This document shows positions 61,757-64,000 of a stretch of 64,000 nucleotides of DNA, one piece after another. A program made the position numbers and the translations under genes. The stretch comes from an uncultured Treponema sp. Its GTDB lineage: Bacteria > Spirochaetota > Spirochaetia > Treponematales > Treponemataceae. The notes below the pieces were generated by a model, which made no database searches, was not told the DNA's origin, and saw only the letters and a list, made by a program, of their open reading frames with translations. The stretch spans positions 1 to 64,000 of the forward strand of contig CAMVHR010000011.1 of assembly GCA_947167345.1 (NCBI GenBank), given 5' to 3'. Positions within the stretch are counted from its first letter, which is position 1, and each line of letters opens with the position of its first letter.

Positions 61757-62252
61757 AAAAACCTCTAACAGGACTTTCTAAAAATTCTAATTTCTACGAT
61801 TATATAGAATTTTTAGCTGATGTGCTAGTAGGTACCAAGTCTGAGTTTTCTTACACAACAGAGTTTTTTGTTTTTATAAATTTTTTCATTTTTTTCCCAA
61901 AAATCATGACAAAAATGACATATCGCGAGCAATTACTACAGAAGCCTTGCCAAGTGCAATAAAATGGGGTAAATTTTTACAGGAAGCAGATAATTCTAAT
62001 AAACAAAACAATAAGTTACATTAGAATCAGTTTGTGAATTATAATTTATAAAACTTATTCTGCTTTTAAGTTCATTAAAATTCATCCTAACCTCTCTATC
62101 GAAACAATGCCCTTACTTCTTTTATAGTTTGACGACCCTCCAAAAATTGAGGATTGTCAAACTACATCTAAAAAATTTTCCATATCAGCTATTTTATTGT
62201 AAAAATTAATACTTTTTGCAATTAGTTGATTCTTTTGATAACAGTTATTGTA
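61757..62252. other. Intergenic region with degraded sequence and hairpin repeat 1
   Basis: No convincing gene. At about 61905-61955 the sequence (ACAAAAATGACA...GCAATTACTAC) resembles the stretch just upstream of the Rpn-type start at 63935 (ACAAAAATGATA...GCAATTACTC), so it may be the leader of a deleted relative. A short open stretch after it (ISRAITTEALPSAIKWGKFLQEADN) looks like the C-terminal remnant of some protein. The hairpin repeat lies at 62125-62164. Confidence 0.5.
62125..62164. repeat. Hairpin repeat, copy 1
   Basis: Arms TAGTTTGAC (62125-62133) / GTCAAACTA (62156-62164) with inner CCTC/GAGG and a loop CAAAAATT. A second copy lies at 63736-63771; both share TCCAAAAATTG in the loop. 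Confidence 0.7.
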
Positions 62253-63209
62253 TTATCCCAATACAGCATTACTAAAATTCTCAATCACCTCATCTACCAG
62301 TTTCTTATTACGAATCGTTTTTATCCATTCAGCAGGAATCTCTCCGTAATAAAGTCCTGCTATACTTCCAGCAACACAAGCTACTGTGTCGGTATCATTA
62401 CCAAGATTTACGGCTTTCAAAACACAATCTCGATAATTGTTCGTATTCAAAAAGCACCATAATGCAGCTTCCATAGTATCTACAACATAACCAGAGCTGT
62501 GAATTTGTTCTTCTGGAATATCCTTGAAATCCAAATGAAACATACGTTCATATTTTTCGCGAGAAGCTTCATATTCCGAATGATTTTTGATATATGCACC
62601 AATTTTTGGAAGTCCGTATCCCTGTAGAGCTTCTTTCTTAGTCCCCTTAAGAATTTCTATCATCAAGGAACAGTAAATATCACAACCAATAAGAGAAATA
62701 GCATGGCCATGTGTAAGGCGGGATACGTTATGAATCAAGGAAAATGATTCTTCTTTGTCCATCGCATTCTCTTTAAATTTTTGGAACAAATACAACGGAA
62801 GTGGAGCAATTCGCATAAGAGAACCATTACCATTGTCACGTTCTGATTTTAGTCCGCATTCCAAGGGAGAAATGCCGTTTAAATAATTCATGATTGATTT
62901 TCTGCAACTTCTACCGATATCAAAGAGTTTTCCATCTGGACTATAATCACCTTCATTAACCCATTTTGAGAAGTTTTGCATTATATCATCATAATCAATG
63001 CATTTTTTTCTTCCAATACTATCTGCCAGACACAACATCATGCTTGAATCATCGGACCAGCTGCCTTTGGGAATTTCATAGGTACCATAACCTGTCATGT
63101 CTGTTACAGGATTCTTTTTTAGATATTCTCTATTCGCAAATTCAACAGGAACTCCAAGAGCATCGGCCACTATTGCACCGTATAATGTATTTCTAATCTT
63201 ATCTTTCAT
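62253..63209 (-). CDS. ADP-ribosylglycohydrolase family protein
   Basis: 318 aa. Family motifs: GAIVADALGVPVEFANREYL, GTYEIPKGSWSDDSSMMLCLADS (metal-binding S/T-D-D), NGNGSLMRIAPLPLY, VSRLTHGHAISLIGCDIYC, AVNLGNDTDTVACVAGSIAGLYYG (second metal site, GxDxDT). Removes ADP-ribose from proteins or small molecules, including DraG and bacterial ARH3-like enzymes. No clear ribosome site. It sits between the two hairpin repeats; whether it works with the DUF3990 proteins of this window is unknown. Confidence 0.92.
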   Translation of the reverse strand: MKDKIRNTLYGAIVADALGVPVEFANREYLKKNPVTDMTGYGTYEIPKGSWSDDSSMMLCLADSIGRKKCIDYDDIMQNFSKWVNEGDYSPDGKLFDIGRSCRKSIMNYLNGISPLECGLKSERDNGNGSLMRIAPLPLYLFQKFKENAMDKEESFSLIHNVSRLTHGHAISLIGCDIYCSLMIEILKGTKKEALQGYGLPKIGAYIKNHSEYEASREKYERMFHLDFKDIPEEQIHSSGYVVDTMEAALWCFLNTNNYRDCVLKAVNLGNDTDTVACVAGSIAGLYYGEIPAEWIKTIRNKKLVDEVIENFSNAVLG

Positions 63210-63285
63210 ATTATTATAGAATAAATTTTATGAACATGTGTAAAAATCTTAGGCAGATTTACATTATGCACTGGTCGTTTTCAAT

Positions 63286-63399
63286 TTACGCATTTCTTGC
63301 ATCCTCAAACATTTCATCAACTGTATCGTAATAGAACACTTCTCCGCACTCTACTTCTGTTGCTGTTTTTGTTAATTCTGCAAATGCTGCATCTGACAT
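63286..63399 (-). CDS. Possible 37-aa ORF
   Basis: ATG at 63399 with AGAAGG 8 nt upstream, ending in TAA at 63286: SDAAFAELTKTATEVECGEV, then FYYDTVDEMFEDARNA. Acidic and soluble. A good ribosome site and an even codon pattern support expression; it might instead be the leftover C-terminus of an antitoxin-like protein. No family recognised. Confidence 0.35.
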   Translation of the reverse strand: MSDAAFAELTKTATEVECGEVFYYDTVDEMFEDARNA

Positions 63400-63499
63400 A
63401 AAAATGCCTTCTGCTTTTAGGATACTTATAATATAACACATAATCAGTCTTTTGTAGATACTTTTTCCAAGAAGTGAGGTTCACTTCTAGCAAAGAAGT

Positions 63500-63667
63500 A
63501 AGTCTGTGTTCTTACTATACCGCAAGTCTATGTTCTTTCTATACCGCAAGTTTGTGTTCCTACTATACCGCAAGTTTGTGTTCTTGCTATACCGCAAGTT
63601 TGTGTTCTTGCTATACCGCAAATACGTGTTCTTGCTATACCGCAAATACGTGCATTGGTAATTGCAG
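63500..63667. repeat. 24-bp minisatellite, six copies plus a degenerate seventh
   Basis: Units start at 63500, 63524, 63548, 63572, 63596 and 63620, consensus AAGTTTGTGTTCTTGCTATA plus CCGC, with a diverged unit at 63644. The period is a multiple of 3, so both strands stay open by chance (79 and 74 codons), but neither reading has a convincing start or a protein-like composition. Confidence 0.85.
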
Positions 63668-63735
63668 TAACTTTTGCCTTTTCAGATGCGGACTTGGGAA
63701 ACTGAAATTGTAGTATTTCAAAGACTGCATAATTC

Positions 63736-63771
63736 GTTTGACGCCTCTCCAAAAATTGCGGGTTGTCAAAC
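63736..63771. repeat. Hairpin repeat, copy 2
   Basis: Arms GTTTGAC (63736-63742) / GTCAAAC (63765-63771), loop core TCCAAAAATTG as in copy 1. About 165 bp upstream of the Rpn-type start. Confidence 0.7.
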
Positions 63772-63934
63772 TAAATTATAGCTTGAGCTTTTCCCCGATT
63801 TTATTAGAAACCAAAAAAATCAGAAACACTGGCAGAATAAAAAACAAAATAATAAAAAGAGCTTCGCCAATTTTCCTAACAAAAAAGTGTACAAAAATGA
63901 TACATCTAAGCAATTACTCATATAGAAGTATAAA

Positions 63935-64000
63935 ATGAAACAAACAAATAGACAGTACAAGGACAGATTATTCAAGGCCATATTCGGACGTAAAATGTCA
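63935..64000 (+). CDS. Rpn/PD-(D/E)xK nuclease-transposase family protein, 5' end only
   Basis: 22 codons before the window edge: MKQTNRQYKDRLFKAIFGRK. The start matches the N-terminus of Rpn-type (recombination-promoting nuclease / putative transposase) proteins, which open with a conserved Y/FKDRLFKxIFG segment. The rest is outside the window. Confidence 0.6.
   Translation, partial: MKQTNRQYKDRLFKAIFGRKMS

Noticed and set aside
63191..63225. Leaderless promoter for the ADP-ribosylglycohydrolase (TATAAT just before the ATG)
   Set aside because: Only 3 nt separate the TATAAT from the ATG, so transcription from it would begin inside the gene; the -35 match is also weak.
63474..63752. Repeat-encoded proteins on either strand (SLCSYYTA- and QTCGIART-type repeats)
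   Set aside because: Both frames are open only because the 24-bp period is a multiple of 3; starts are GTG or unsupported, there is no ribosome site, and composition is not protein-like.
1..64000. tRNA or rRNA genes
   Set aside because: No cloverleaf, TTCRA arm or rRNA-like stretch was recognised by eye in the intergenic regions; a tRNAscan run would settle it.

Overview
The window is AT-rich bacterial chromosome that reads like a spirochaete of the genus Treponema (inference from protein style and gene content: many relaxed-lipobox lipoproteins, small exported beta-barrel proteins, an orphan sugar-binding protein under LacI control, DUF3990-type cassettes, Rpn-type nuclease genes). No rRNA or tRNA gene was recognised. 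Dense housekeeping blocks alternate with decayed accessory islands.

1-8.4 kb, minus strand: a secreted SpvB/FG-GAP giant (cut by the window edge) lies downstream of a 56-codon lipopeptide gene and an XRE-TPR regulator, an order that recalls plcR-papR and rgg-shp peptide-sensing pairs. Behind them is an operon of one outer-membrane barrel and two lipoproteins. 8.5-13.1 kb, plus strand: a three-gene MMPL transporter / LolA-like / outer-membrane barrel operon with a twin palindromic operator in its promoter. 13.1-19.1 kb, minus strand: acyl-CoA ligase with Na+/solute symporter, a class III adenylate cyclase with a coupled 50-aa ORF, and a TPR protein.

19.1-30.7 kb is the accessory island. It holds a DUF3990 cassette bracketed by two outward-facing relics of one insertion sequence, a decayed partial duplicate of that cassette, 22-bp tandem repeats, a frameshifted HicB, an XRE-ImmA/IrrE-like protein with a degenerate zinc motif, a secreted trio (transglutaminase-like pseudoenzyme, CAP protein, repeat protein), a transaldolase, an outer-membrane protein, a broken second DUF3990 gene and a HipA-like kinase.

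30.7-43.8 kb is mostly core: a Zur-type zinc operon without its ATPase, ychF, a REC protein with a hybrid histidine kinase, a copper/thiol-redox operon (CopA with a CopZ-like tail, TlpA, a 51-aa CD1871A-type protein, NapH-like ferredoxin) and tcdA. 43.9-49.9 kb carries two unrelated AAA ATPases interleaved with two paralogous small lipoproteins. These share an almost identical 106-bp three-hairpin leader and signal peptide. An exported hydrolase follows, divergent from an XRE regulator with three TACC-N8-GGTA sites between them. 49.9-61.8 kb is housekeeping: ilvE, LacI regulator with sugar-binding protein, fhs, an RsuA-type synthase, a TPR protein, a radical SAM protein, a (p)ppGpp-hydrolase-like HD protein and valS. 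61.8-64 kb has an ADP-ribosylglycohydrolase, a 24-bp minisatellite, two copies of a hairpin repeat and the start of an Rpn-type gene.

The most novel signals are (i) the chained-hairpin leader element (two near-identical copies, plus a third with the same geometry but different sequence) in front of exported proteins, (ii) the possible peptide-sensing cassette upstream of the SpvB-like exoprotein, and (iii) a recurring leaderless promoter layout in which a good -10 box ends 8-9 nt before the start codon.
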